NCBI GenBank assembly: GCA_944323345.1
Contig: CALUSC010000004.1
Location: 56,822 to 120,821, forward strand
DNA length: 64,000 nucleotides
Reading direction: 5' to 3'
From: an uncultured Bacteroidales bacterium
GTDB taxonomy: Bacteria; Bacteroidota; Bacteroidia; Bacteroidales; UBA932
Shown: in pieces, positions 1 through 8,082 of the stretch
Position numbering within the stretch: position 1 is the stretch's first letter
How the letters are laid out: each line of letters begins with the position of its first letter
Position numbers and translations under genes: made by a program
The notes under the pieces: model-generated
Database searches by the model: none
What the model saw: only the letters and a program-made list of their open reading frames with translations
What the model was told of the DNA's origin: nothing

Positions 1-1
1 G

Positions 2-925
2 AAAGACAAGGGATTCCTGCTCAAGGCACCGGAACCCGGCGCTTCATGGGATGAATGTACCGAGCCTTATCCCGTGACATGGTGGAATGGGGTTTCGGCT
101 GTTCTCGACCTTTCGAACAAGTCCGCTGTCAGGTGGTTCAAGTCCCAGCTCGACAGGCTGATGGATGATTACGGAGTGGACGGATTCAAGTTCGATGCGG
201 GTGACCCTATCCATTACCCGGCCGATGCTGTCAGCAAAGGCGGCGTGACTTCACAGGACCAGTGCATGCTGTATGCTGCGGTCGGTCTGGATTATCCGTA
301 CAACGAGTACCGTTCCGGATGGAAGATGGGAGGGCAGCCTCTCGTCCAGCGGCTCGGCGACAAGAATCATTCATGGGATGACCTCAGGAAACTTATTCCC
401 GACATGATAGCGGAGAATCTTCTCGGATACCTTTATGCGTGTCCTGACATGGTGGGCGGAGGCCAGTTCGCCGCTTTCCTCGACCCTGACAGGATGGATA
501 CCGATCTGGTCGTGCGTTCCGCACAATGCCATGCCATGATGCCGATGATGCAGTTCTCCGTGGCTCCGTGGAGGGTGTTGGACAGTGCCCGTTTCGATGC
601 CGTGAAGAAAGCCGTGGCCCTGCGTCAGGAAAAAGTGGCTCCCCTGGTCATGGAGCTTGCCAGACAGGCAGCAGAGACAGGAGAGCCGATAATACGTTCT
701 CTGGAGTATGAATTCCCTCACTGTGGATATTCCGGTATCAGGGATCAGTTCATGCTCGGTGATTCATTCATGGTAGCTCCGATGCTTTCGCCTGGGGAGG
801 GTACCCGCGAAGTGGTGCTTCCGAAAGGGAAATGGCGCGGAGACGACGGTAAAGTCTACAAAGGCGGGAAAACTGTCACGATAGAAGTTCCTATGGACAG
901 AATCCCGTACTTTGAAAAACTGTAG
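2..925 (+). CDS. GH31-family glycoside hydrolase, C-terminal part
   Basis: The reading frame is open from base 2, so the 5' end lies outside the window; about 307 codons are present. The visible part covers the second half of a GH31 (alpha/beta)8 barrel plus the C-terminal beta domain. The nucleophile motif DGFKFDAGD is at 175-207, and a downstream CPDMVGGG resembles the acid/base loop of GH31 enzymes. The sequence after about 760 (GDSFMVAPMLSPGEGTREV) is the typical proximal C-terminal domain. GH31 enzymes hydrolyse terminal alpha-glycosides (alpha-glucosidase, alpha-xylosidase, sulfoquinovosidase and relatives). Which substrate applies cannot be told from this fragment. The gene ends one base before the convergent nitroreductase stop. 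Confidence 0.85.
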   Translation, partial: KDKGFLLKAPEPGASWDECTEPYPVTWWNGVSAVLDLSNKSAVRWFKSQLDRLMDDYGVDGFKFDAGDPIHYPADAVSKGGVTSQDQCMLYAAVGLDYPYNEYRSGWKMGGQPLVQRLGDKNHSWDDLRKLIPDMIAENLLGYLYACPDMVGGGQFAAFLDPDRMDTDLVVRSAQCHAMMPMMQFSVAPWRVLDSARFDAVKKAVALRQEKVAPLVMELARQAAETGEPIIRSLEYEFPHCGYSGIRDQFMLGDSFMVAPMLSPGEGTREVVLPKGKWRGDDGKVYKGGKTVTIEVPMDRIPYFEKL

Positions 926-926
926 C

Positions 927-1532
927 CTATTCTACGAAATATACATAATCTGCCTTGCGGGGCTTCGGCTGCGGAGCCTCCTGGGCAGGATAACCTATGA
1001 TGCAGTTCCCTATGCCTTCATAGTCTCCTTCTATTCCCCATTTCTTGAGCAGGGCCTTGCCTTCTTCGCTGTCGAAGACTTCTTTAGCCCTGTGTATCCA
1101 GCAGCTTCCCAGTCCGACGGCATGTGCTGCATTCAGCAGATTGCCCATGACCAGTGACCCGTCGTACAGATATGTCGGCACGGATTTGTCCGCCAGAACG
1201 ACAAGTACTGCCGGAGCTCCGTAGAAAGGATCACCGGAGGTCCCCATTATCCCCGCATTCAGTTTTGAAAGGTAGTCACGTGTCTCACGGTCAGTGACTG
1301 CAACGATTATCGGAGACTGGCTCCCTTTTCCGGTAGGGGCGTAGGTGCCTGCTTCTATGACCTGCTTAAGCAGATTCATGTCAGGGACAGAGTCCTGATA
1401 AGCACGGATCGACCTGCGCGTCTTCAGGTTTTCCAATGTTTCATTCCTGCTCATGGCTGTTTCGTTCTGAGGATTCGAGCATGCTGCCAGTATTCCGAGC
1501 AGCAATGCGGCTGATAAAAAGTAATGTTTCAT
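927..1532 (-). CDS. Nitroreductase-family flavoprotein with lipoprotein signal
   Basis: This 201-residue protein is an FMN-dependent nitroreductase-like oxidoreductase. After a 16-residue hydrophobic stretch there is a lipobox (GILAAC), so the mature form is probably a periplasmic or outer-membrane lipoprotein. The fold signature starts at TRRSIRAYQDSVP (FMN-phosphate-binding Arg-Arg-Ser) and continues with APTGKGSQSP and a C-terminal IGNCIIGYPAQ. The family reduces nitro compounds, quinones or flavins with NAD(P)H; the natural substrate here is unknown. A start at the internal Met (MSRNETLENL) would give a cytoplasmic protein. I prefer the longer form because the lipobox is intact. It lies 87 bp downstream of the AEC permease on the same strand and converges on the GH31 gene. 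Confidence 0.85.
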   Translation of the reverse strand: MKHYFLSAALLLGILAACSNPQNETAMSRNETLENLKTRRSIRAYQDSVPDMNLLKQVIEAGTYAPTGKGSQSPIIVAVTDRETRDYLSKLNAGIMGTSGDPFYGAPAVLVVLADKSVPTYLYDGSLVMGNLLNAAHAVGLGSCWIHRAKEVFDSEEGKALLKKWGIEGDYEGIGNCIIGYPAQEAPQPKPRKADYVYFVE

Positions 1533-1619
1533 GGCTGTATTTTTGTTTCAAATGGAAAAAATTTGCGGCTGTTTCACAAGACGGAGTTATGTTTTTTCTG
1601 ACCTGTTGAAGCTTGCAGG

Positions 1620-2531
1620 TCAGAGTATCTGAGTGATCAGCGGGATGCTGAGAATCGAGAGAAGTGTGGAGATGAGGATTCCCTGGACCATGACGGTCTC
1701 GTCCTTGCCGTACTGGAGGCAGAACATTGCACCGTAGGTGCCTACAGGCATGGCTGCGAGCACGGTGTTGATGCCGAGAATGTCACCGCTGAAGCCAATG
1801 AGACGGGTGAAATAGTAGATGACTATCGGCAGCACCAACAGGCGGAGGATAGATATGCCCCATACCAGTTTCCCGGAAAAAATCTTTCGCAGGTCCATCT
1901 GGGCCATGGATGTACCGATTATCAGCAGGGCCGCAGGGACCGTGATGTTTCCGAGCAGGGTTATCGGCGTGGTTATCAGGTTCGGCAGTCCCTTGATGTC
2001 GAAAACCACTATCAGGGTGGACAGGTAGCAGGCTATCATGGCCGGGCTTATGAGCACTTTCCAGTCCAGTTTCAGACCTCCCGGCCCTCCCTGTATCATT
2101 TTCCGTCCGAGGGAGAAAGCCAGAAGAGTGAACGGGATGTTCAGCAGGCTCGCATAGAATATGGCATATTTGCCGAAAATCGAGGCGACTATCGGATATC
2201 CGATGAAGCCTACGTTTCCGAAAGTCAGCATGAATCCGTAGATGCCCTGCATGTCCTTGTTTTTCGTGATGATTCTGGAGAGAAGCATGGCGACAGCCAC
2301 GAAAAATGCGTATGTCACGCAGCCTATGGCCAGCACCGGCAGGATCAGGCCCTTGTCCGGAGAAATGTCTCCCATGACGGAGGATACTATCAGGCAAGGG
2401 CTGCTGATATTGATTACGAACACTGACAGCTGCTGTGAGAAGCGTCCGTCTATTATCTTGAGTTTCGCCGCGCCGTATCCCACGAGAATCAGGATGAAGA
2501 GTGCGGCCATTTGTGAAATAATCGTCAACAT
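1620..2531 (-). CDS. AEC (auxin efflux carrier) family permease
   Basis: The 303-residue protein is almost entirely hydrophobic, with about ten predicted membrane spans in two five-helix halves. Family hallmarks are the N-terminal VGYGAAKLKIID and the mid-protein NVGFIGYPI. Bacterial AEC members export or import small organic anions such as malate or malonate; the substrate here is not determinable. A -7 like element on the same strand lies about 90 bp upstream of the ATG. The nitroreductase follows in the same direction and may share the transcript. Confidence 0.85.
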   Translation of the reverse strand: MLTIISQMAALFILILVGYGAAKLKIIDGRFSQQLSVFVINISSPCLIVSSVMGDISPDKGLILPVLAIGCVTYAFFVAVAMLLSRIITKNKDMQGIYGFMLTFGNVGFIGYPIVASIFGKYAIFYASLLNIPFTLLAFSLGRKMIQGGPGGLKLDWKVLISPAMIACYLSTLIVVFDIKGLPNLITTPITLLGNITVPAALLIIGTSMAQMDLRKIFSGKLVWGISILRLLVLPIVIYYFTRLIGFSGDILGINTVLAAMPVGTYGAMFCLQYGKDETVMVQGILISTLLSILSIPLITQIL

Positions 2532-2618
2532 AAATTCTTCATATTATTCAGGCATAAGGCAGTAGTCCAATGTGGCTTCGCCTGTCGCCCGTAAACGCAA
2601 TTTTCAATTTTCGGGGCG

Positions 2619-2626
2619 CAAAGATA
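2619..2626 (-). promoter_or_regulatory. Putative -7 element (TATCTTTG) for the AEC permease
   Basis: On the minus strand this reads TATCTTTG, matching the Bacteroidota TAnnTTTG box. No convincing -33 TTTG is present 19-20 nt upstream. The remaining gap 2532-2797 shows no further gene. Confidence 0.4.
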
Positions 2627-2797
2627 GCGGTTTCTGCTGAATCATGAAAATTTTTCACTTGCTGTTGAGGGGCGCTGATCATCGCAGAATACATTCGTTT
2701 TTGATGCGGAACAGGTTTTTGATATGGATCTTGATTTTGTGCTGTCCGGTATATCCAGTTTGTTTTTTAAGTATATTGCGGTTAATAATTATGGCTC

Positions 2798-3274
2798 ATG
2801 TCCGAAATTGCAAACAAGACAATAATGACGGTAGAAGAAACATTACAGATTGCGCTCGATGCGCACAAGGGACAAAAAGACTTGGACGGGAACCCCGCTA
2901 TCCTGCACCCGATTGCTGTCGGGATCATGGGTGGCAATGACGCTGAAATCAAGGCCGGTTTCTTGCACGATGTGATCGAGGACTCGGATTTGACGATTGA
3001 TGATTTGCGCCGGAAAGGCGTGGCAGAAGATGTGCTTGAGGCGCTGGAACTGCTGACCCATGACAAGTCGACAGATTATTTTGAGTATGTCGGCAATATT
3101 GCCCGTTCGGGCAATATTATAGCAATTCATACTAAAATCAATGATTTGAAGCATAATCTGGAACGAGGGAGGCGGACATTTCTGCGTGCCGTGGAGCTGG
3201 AAGACAAGGAAAAGGCCGCACGACTTGAAAAAATCAACGAAAAGCACCGGAAAGCCTTGCAGATATTCGAATAA
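2798..3274 (+). CDS. HD-domain phosphohydrolase, (p)ppGpp hydrolase-like (MESH1 type)
   Basis: The 158-residue protein consists of a single HD domain of the SpoT/MESH1 hydrolase class. It has an N-terminal helix with ALDAHKGQKDLDG, the metal-ligand histidine in ILHPIAV, the GFLHDVIEDSDLT motif (HD followed by ED), and a late INDLKHNLERG (asparagine-aspartate ligand). There is no synthetase, TGS or ACT domain, so it is a stand-alone small hydrolase of the kind that removes the 3'-pyrophosphate from ppGpp or related nucleotides. The length fits the family core. The ATG at 2825 (MTVEETLQ) is an alternative start. It is monocistronic and followed by the tRNA-Leu unit. Confidence 0.75.
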   Translation: MSEIANKTIMTVEETLQIALDAHKGQKDLDGNPAILHPIAVGIMGGNDAEIKAGFLHDVIEDSDLTIDDLRRKGVAEDVLEALELLTHDKSTDYFEYVGNIARSGNIIAIHTKINDLKHNLERGRRTFLRAVELEDKEKAARLEKINEKHRKALQIFE

Positions 3275-3289
3275 GAGCAGCGAACCCTA

Positions 3290-3320
3290 TTGTTTTTTTA
3301 TACAAATTGTCATACCTTTG
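3290..3320 (+). promoter_or_regulatory. Promoter of tRNA-Leu
   Basis: A -33 TTG at 3290-3292 and a -7 TACCTTTG at 3313-3320 are separated by 20 nt, the Bacteroidota sigma-70 layout. Transcription should begin near 3327, leaving about 68 nt of 5' leader before the tRNA. Confidence 0.65.
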
Positions 3321-3394
3321 CCGACCACAACAAGTTTGTCTATCGGCAGATTCAGCATCAGGCATATATGCAAATGCACTGCTGGTCCATACAG

Positions 3395-3478
3395 GCCCGG
3401 ATGGCGGAATCGGTAGACGCGTTGGTCTCAAACACCAATGTCCGAAAGGATGTGCCGGTTCGACCCCGGCTCCGGGTA
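3395..3478 (+). tRNA. tRNA-Leu(CAA)
   Basis: An 84-nt class II tRNA. The acceptor arm GCCCGGA pairs with TCCGGGT (first pair G-U). The anticodon stem TTGGT/ACCAA encloses CTCAAAC, giving anticodon CAA. There is a long variable arm (TGTCCGAAAGGATGT), and the T loop GTTCGAC is closed by CCGG/CCGG. The discriminator A is at 3478. CCA is not encoded. Confidence 0.95.
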
Positions 3479-3485
3479 CAAAGAT

Positions 3486-3513
3486 AGCCTCATAATCGAT
3501 TGATTATGAGGCT
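3486..3513 (+). terminator. Rho-independent terminator after tRNA-Leu
   Basis: A perfect 12-bp stem (AGCCTCATAATC with its complement) has a 4-nt loop and is followed by TTCTAATTTT. It begins eight bases after the tRNA. Confidence 0.75.
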
Positions 3514-3582
3514 TTCTAATTTTAGCGGGGTGTACTAAAGGAGTACTATTCCGCGAAAAATCGCAAAGGAAAGTCAAAAACA

Positions 3583-3612
3583 TTGCCGTTCCGAAAATTA
3601 TTGTTATCTTTG
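3583..3612 (+). promoter_or_regulatory. Promoter of a short intergenic transcript
   Basis: A -33 TTG at 3583-3585 and a -7 TATCTTTG at 3605-3612 with 19-nt spacing are an excellent match to the Bacteroidota consensus. The predicted start is near 3619. No long reading frame follows. Confidence 0.65.
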
Positions 3613-3618
3613 CGATGT

Positions 3619-3682
3619 CATTGAAAGATGATTATAGGAAATGAAGGCAGGCATCTATCCCTAAATGGGTGCCTGCTTTTTT
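3619..3682 (+). ncRNA. Candidate small RNA of about 64 nt
   Basis: The segment runs from the predicted start of the 3583-3612 promoter to a terminator hairpin. The stem is 3647-3655 with 3668-3676, nine pairs including one G-U, followed by six T at 3677-3682. It also contains a seven-codon frame (MKAGIYP, 3641-3664) whose last codons form the 5' arm of the hairpin, so translation would melt the terminator. It is either a small RNA or a translated leader. Nothing downstream before the FMN promoter looks like a target gene. Between 3683 and 3808 I see only a small hairpin at 3725-3742. Confidence 0.45.
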
Positions 3683-3808
3683 GAACTCTACCGAGGGGAG
3701 GTACTTATGCGAGGAGACAGTATAATTGCCCGAATGGGCAATCTTGTATGACCGTGTCCGGGTAAATTGTCTTTCCATCTTTGTCGCATGCATCATCGAA
3801 CCGGAAAA

Positions 3809-3840
3809 TTTTGCACATTCAATAAAAACGTATACTTTTG
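3809..3840 (+). promoter_or_regulatory. Promoter of the FMN riboswitch transcript
   Basis: A -33 TTTTG at 3809-3813 and a -7 TACTTTTG at 3833-3840 are spaced by 19 nt. The start is predicted at about 3847, just before the first riboswitch helix. Confidence 0.7.
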
Positions 3841-3849
3841 CAGTCGCAT

Positions 3850-4006
3850 ATCTTCAGGGCAGGGTGTAATTCCCGACCGGCGGTAAAGTCCGCGAACTGA
3901 AGGTGAAGACCGAAATATGCCGGAGCTGGTCCGGATATGGAGTCTGAGCCTGATGTTGAACCGTTGGAACTACGGTACCGACAGTAAAGTCTGGATGGAA
4001 GAAGAT
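3850..4006 (+). promoter_or_regulatory. FMN riboswitch (RFN element)
   Basis: All signature blocks of the RFN aptamer are present in order. P1 is formed by ATCTTC (3850-3855) and GAAGAT (4001-4006). The conserved AGGGTGTAATTCCCGACCGG, then CGGTAAAGTCCGCGA, a variable arm near 3905-3950, and the 3' block ACCGACAGTAAAGTCTGGAT follow. FMN binding to this aptamer represses riboflavin synthesis or uptake genes. About 138 nt separate it from the start codon of the receptor. That spacer holds GC-rich hairpins (for example CGGCCG pairing near 4022-4045) but no terminator with a U-tract, so the expression platform, transcriptional or translational, is unclear. The only gene downstream is the TonB-dependent receptor. 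Confidence 0.95.
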
Positions 4007-4144
4007 GGATTGCATTGGATCCGGCCGTAAGTGCACGCGGCCGATGCCGGTGTCCGGACACCGCAGATTCATGCGACTTGTTGACTTTATCATTATCAAT
4101 GCCTTGAATTGTATGCTGAAAGTAACAGTTTAAGGTTTTTTTGT

Positions 4145-6616
4145 ATGAAAAAGTCATTACTTCTCAGACTGCAATTCATTTTTGCAATCACATTTGCCGC
4201 AGATGCGGCAGCGGAAGCCGGGATTCCGGCAGCGAATCTCAAAGTCCCGGATGCGGAAAGCGGTGTCGCACCTGCTCCGGAACAGGTTGGAATAGCTTCA
4301 CAGGCCGATTCTATTTGGATGTTCGGGGATTCTCTTACCCTTCAGGAAGTTACGGTCGTGTCTCATTTTCAGAGCAGGTACAGTTCACCACTCAGACTGA
4401 ATACTGTAGACAACAGCCAGATTGCCCGGAGGGCAACGGCCAGGACTTATCCGGAACTGATCAAGTATATCCCCGGAGTCTATGCCACGGCTGAAACCGG
4501 CAGCTACGGCGACGCCAAAATCAACATAAGAGGCTTCAAGCAGGAGAACATCTCCGTACTGTTGAACGGAATCCCGATTTCCGGACTTACGTCAGGGAGC
4601 ATGTTCTGGAATAACTGGATGGGGCTTACGGATGCCACGTATGCCATTCAGGTCCAGAAAGGTGTGGGCGGTTCCATGCTTTCTGACAACTCCGTGGGAG
4701 GCACCATAAACATCATAACAGCCACTACTACTACCGAAGCCAGGGTGGAGGGCGGCGCCCATCTGACCGACTATGGCACCGGAAAAGGTTTTATCTCATT
4801 GAATACCGGTGAAATAGGGAAGGGATGGAGCGTCAGTCTTCTCGGCTCTTATGTCGGAGGTGCCGGATATGTCGACAGGACGAATGTCAGTTCCTGGTCG
4901 TACATGTTGAATGTCGCCAAAAGAATAGGAGACAGGAACACTCTGGTATTCACAGCTCTCGGTTCTCCCGAACAGCATGAGCAGCGTTCGACGAAACTCA
5001 GTTTCGAAGAGGTCGGCAGATATGGCCTTAAATACAACAAGAACTGGGGCTATCGTGACGGCAAGGCCTACAATCTGAACAAGAACAATTATTTCAAACC
5101 GTATTTTACTCTCCAGCACATTTATTCCGGCGACAGACTGACAATGACCAATTCCGCTTATCTCGCCATAGGCAATGGCGGAGGACGGTGGTCAGAATCC
5201 AAAGGCCGGCCGATATCTTCCTGCCGGACATCCGACGGTCTTGTGGACTGGGATGCAGCCATAGCTGCCAATGCCGGGAGCAGATACCCCGGAGCCGGAG
5301 CTACTGCAGATGAACTCATGGCAGGCAGTGCCGTCAATATCCTGAGCCAGTATATGGCCGGACATACACAGGCCGGTGCCGTCATATCGGGAACGTACAG
5401 ATTCGACGACCGGTGGAAACTCGATGCCGGAGCGCATTACCAGTATTATTCGACATGGGAGTATGAAAAGATCACGGACCTTCTCGGCGGTGAATACTGG
5501 TATGAAGACTATGAGCGAAATTCCCTCGCCGGTCTTGCCGGAAGAAATCCGGTAAAGTACAAAGGGGACTGCGTCCGTACCGATAACGGGAAGATTACGC
5601 ATCATGGCACCGTATATGCCATGGGCAGCTGGTCACGTCCCCGTTGGGATGTCCGGCTCGGAGCTTCTGCATTCGCCGCTGCCACCAGGCGGTGGGACAA
5701 GTACAATTATACAGGGAACGATATCCTGAGCGATGTCGCTTCAGGTGCCGGCTTCAGTACAAAGGGCGGAGTGCTTTTCAGACCTGCCAAAGGTCATTCC
5801 CTCTATCTGAACGGCGGCATCTACAGCAGGCTGCCTTACCCGGGAACATATTTCGCATCCGGAAACAACACGATATCCCGAAACGTGAAAAACGAGAAAA
5901 ACCTGCTTGCCGAACTCGGATACCGTTTCGTTTACGGCAGAGGAAGCGTAGAGGTCACTGGCTATTATGCATACTGGAAAAACAAGACACTGATGTCCGA
6001 CCCGTATCAGCAGATCGATGATGTGGAAAATGTCAGATACATGATTACGGGACTCGATGCCCTGCATTGCGGGGTGGAAATCGAGGCGCAGCACCGCTTT
6101 ACAAGATGGATGAAACTGCAGGCATTCGCTTCTGTCGGGCACTGGACATGGCAGAATGACGTGTCTGCCAATATCTACGATGACTATTCAGGGGCGGCCG
6201 TCGAGACGATAAACGTTTACAGCAGCGGACTCCCGGTCGGGGACGCTCCGCAGACTCAGGCAGGTGCGGTGCTTGAATTCGATTTCCTGAAAAATTTCCG
6301 GTTCACGGCAGACTGGCAGTTCAACGACAGGATGTATGCGGATTTCGACCCGGAAGGAAGGACGGATCCGCAGGACAGGTCTCCTTCTTACCGTATTCCG
6401 TCTTACCATTTGGTAAACGCCAGTCTCAGCTGGAGCGGGCATATCGGGAAAAGACTCGGACTTACTGTATTTGTGAACGGATACAACCTTCTCGATACAT
6501 TGTACATCGAAAGGGGACAGGACGGGGACGGCCATGACCTGGAATCTTTCAGAGGCTTCTGGGGATTCGGCAGGAACTTCAATTTCGGCCTCAGATTCTC
6601 TGTCATGCCGAGATAG
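4145..6616 (+). CDS. TonB-dependent outer-membrane receptor, putative flavin transporter
   Basis: The ATG at 4145 is chosen because it begins a signal peptide (MKKSLLLRLQFIFAITFAA) downstream of the riboswitch; an in-frame ATG at 4109 has none. The 823-residue protein lacks the carboxypeptidase-like N-terminal extension of SusC proteins. Residues of roughly 75-200 form a plug domain (RTYPELIKYIPGVYA, INIRGFKQENISVLLNGIPI, SVGGTINIIT), followed by a 22-strand-type barrel ending in FGLRFSVMPR. TonB receptors import scarce ligands using the proton motive force. Control by an FMN riboswitch implies riboflavin, FMN or a related flavin as the ligand; that is inference from regulation, not from binding residues. 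It is monocistronic: the next genes are convergent. Confidence 0.88.
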   Translation: MKKSLLLRLQFIFAITFAADAAAEAGIPAANLKVPDAESGVAPAPEQVGIASQADSIWMFGDSLTLQEVTVVSHFQSRYSSPLRLNTVDNSQIARRATARTYPELIKYIPGVYATAETGSYGDAKINIRGFKQENISVLLNGIPISGLTSGSMFWNNWMGLTDATYAIQVQKGVGGSMLSDNSVGGTINIITATTTTEARVEGGAHLTDYGTGKGFISLNTGEIGKGWSVSLLGSYVGGAGYVDRTNVSSWSYMLNVAKRIGDRNTLVFTALGSPEQHEQRSTKLSFEEVGRYGLKYNKNWGYRDGKAYNLNKNNYFKPYFTLQHIYSGDRLTMTNSAYLAIGNGGGRWSESKGRPISSCRTSDGLVDWDAAIAANAGSRYPGAGATADELMAGSAVNILSQYMAGHTQAGAVISGTYRFDDRWKLDAGAHYQYYSTWEYEKITDLLGGEYWYEDYERNSLAGLAGRNPVKYKGDCVRTDNGKITHHGTVYAMGSWSRPRWDVRLGASAFAAATRRWDKYNYTGNDILSDVASGAGFSTKGGVLFRPAKGHSLYLNGGIYSRLPYPGTYFASGNNTISRNVKNEKNLLAELGYRFVYGRGSVEVTGYYAYWKNKTLMSDPYQQIDDVENVRYMITGLDALHCGVEIEAQHRFTRWMKLQAFASVGHWTWQNDVSANIYDDYSGAAVETINVYSSGLPVGDAPQTQAGAVLEFDFLKNFRFTADWQFNDRMYADFDPEGRTDPQDRSPSYRIPSYHLVNASLSWSGHIGKRLGLTVFVNGYNLLDTLYIERGQDGDGHDLESFRGFWGFGRNFNFGLRFSVMPR

Positions 6617-6660
6617 CCTGCAACCGCCGGAGAAACAGAAACCTGCCTCCGTCCGGGGTC

Positions 6661-7248
6661 TCATTCTACGGACGACGGATCGATCAGGTTGTTAAGTAAT
6701 GCATATACCGTGAGACCGGCAACAGTCTTGATGCCGGTCTTGCGTGTAATATTCCGGCGGTGTGTTATCACTGTATGTATCGATATATTGTAGATGTCGG
6801 CTATTTCTTTGTTGATCAGGCCTTTTGCGACGCAGATGAGGATATCTTTCTCTCGTGCCGAAAGTTCCGAGCATTCCGATGCCGCATTGTCTTTCGGTAC
6901 GGAAACCGCTGCCCTGAGCTTATGCACTATCTCGGCCGGACTGTCGTACAGGCTGAGGACGGCATCGTATTGGCGGCATGTCTCTTCATCCATGAAAATG
7001 CTTGGGAATGCCACTACTGCAGCGTCCGTCAGTTCCGATATCTGCTGCCGGGCCACGGCCCGCAACGAGTGTGCAAATACGGCCGGATCCACGATGACGG
7101 CATCTGCCGACATGTTTTTCATCATGACTTCCTCTCTCGGAGAAATATCCGAAACTATCCCCTCTATCTTGAATTCGCCGAGGTCATGGAAAACCCCTTC
7201 GAGACCTCTGGCCATGACGCGCGACGGCATTATCAGAAAAACTTTCAT
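6661..7248 (-). CDS. LuxR-type transcriptional regulator paired with a hemerythrin protein
   Basis: The 195-residue protein has an N-terminal receiver-like fold (residues 1-115) and a C-terminal LuxR helix-turn-helix (about 130-190; LSAREKDILICVAKG, then NKEIADIYNISIHTVITHRR). The receiver part is atypical: I do not see a clear acidic pocket or a clean phospho-acceptor Asp beyond VIVDPAVF. It may therefore sense through protein contact rather than phosphorylation. Its ATG directly follows the stop codon of the hemerythrin gene, so the two are translationally adjacent. This suggests it regulates, or responds to, the same iron/oxygen or nitric oxide signal. Confidence 0.8.
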   Translation of the reverse strand: MKVFLIMPSRVMARGLEGVFHDLGEFKIEGIVSDISPREEVMMKNMSADAVIVDPAVFAHSLRAVARQQISELTDAAVVAFPSIFMDEETCRQYDAVLSLYDSPAEIVHKLRAAVSVPKDNAASECSELSAREKDILICVAKGLINKEIADIYNISIHTVITHRRNITRKTGIKTVAGLTVYALLNNLIDPSSVE

Positions 7249-7956
7249 CTAAGCCTCCTTTTTGGATTCGAGCCGGTTGACCATTGGAACCAGTACATGA
7301 TTCTCGATGTTGGTGTGCTTCTCCAGATCTTCCGACAGGGCGGACAGGGCATACAGGGCATCATTGGCCAGCCTCCTGTCGCATGTCGGAGGAAGATACT
7401 TCATTACGATGTTTTTCAGGTCGTTGAGTTTTTCCTCTATATTGCTGTGATTTTCTTCGAATATGGCTGCGGAGTAGTCCTGGGACGCGTTGTGCCCGGT
7501 CACTGAAATTACGTAAGGGAAAAACACTTCTTCCTCATACTCGAAATGCTTTTCCACTTCTTTCCTGTATCCGGCCAGAAAATCGAGGATGATTCTTTTT
7601 TCCTGTTCGCGGCATGTGGCGACAAGCCCGTCCATTATCTTTTCCAGTTCCATGAAACCGTCTTCGATGTAGGACGAATGCGAATTGTGCAGGTATTTCA
7701 ATACGGAAAGCGGATCCGCCGATTTCAACGCTTCCTCGGTAGGCAGATATCCATGATAAGAATACATGTTGCAGATCAGCAGGAAAGCTTCGGTATCCAC
7801 ACCGGCTTCCGCACATATTCCAGCCACTGTCTTTTCTCCGAATCCGGCATGCATGTCCAGTCTCGAAAGCACTGTGAGCAGCCTGTAATTCATTTCGACC
7901 AGGTCGGACATCTTCATGTCGGACGAGAAAAATCTAATACCCTCTTTCATCTTCAT
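7249..7956 (-). CDS. Hemerythrin-domain protein, RIC/YtfE-like
   Basis: The 235-residue protein has a short ScdA-like N-terminal region (about 15-60; NYRLLTVLSRLDMHAG, ending near residue 70). A four-helix hemerythrin fold follows, with the expected iron ligands in HNSHSSY, HFEYEEEVFFPY, ENHSNIEEKL and HTNIENHVLVP. Diiron proteins of the RIC class (YtfE, ScdA) repair iron-sulfur clusters damaged by nitric oxide or oxidants. The cysteine pair usual in the ScdA N-terminus is not present, so this is a divergent member. It is encoded with the LuxR regulator and downstream of feoAB, a coherent iron and stress neighbourhood. Confidence 0.82.
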   Translation of the reverse strand: MKMKEGIRFFSSDMKMSDLVEMNYRLLTVLSRLDMHAGFGEKTVAGICAEAGVDTEAFLLICNMYSYHGYLPTEEALKSADPLSVLKYLHNSHSSYIEDGFMELEKIMDGLVATCREQEKRIILDFLAGYRKEVEKHFEYEEEVFFPYVISVTGHNASQDYSAAIFEENHSNIEEKLNDLKNIVMKYLPPTCDRRLANDALYALSALSEDLEKHTNIENHVLVPMVNRLESKKEA

Positions 7957-7980
7957 AAATTCTTTCTGGCAATATTATGA

Positions 7981-8010
7981 AAATTGTTCCGATTCTCATC
8001 GGAACAATTT
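7981..8010 (-). terminator. Perfect 13-bp hairpin with GAGA loop between feoAB and the hemerythrin gene
   Basis: The arms AAATTGTTCCGAT (7981-7993) and its exact complement (7998-8010) flank a 4-nt spacer. Read on the minus strand the loop is GAGA, a GNRA-type tetraloop, and the stem is followed by TCATAAT after a T-rich edge. This favours an RNA hairpin on that strand. It can serve as the feoAB terminator, or as a partial terminator or 5'-UTR element for the hemerythrin-LuxR transcript. A DNA operator cannot be excluded. Confidence 0.55.
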
Positions 8011-8082
8011 CAAACAACAATTAAAAGGATCTGAACATTTTTTACACTATTGTTTTATGGCTCGAAAAATTAATTTCCTGGA

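Noticed and set aside
3619-3682. 6S RNA, tmRNA or RNase P RNA
   Set aside because: The transcript is far too short and lacks the conserved cores of those RNAs.
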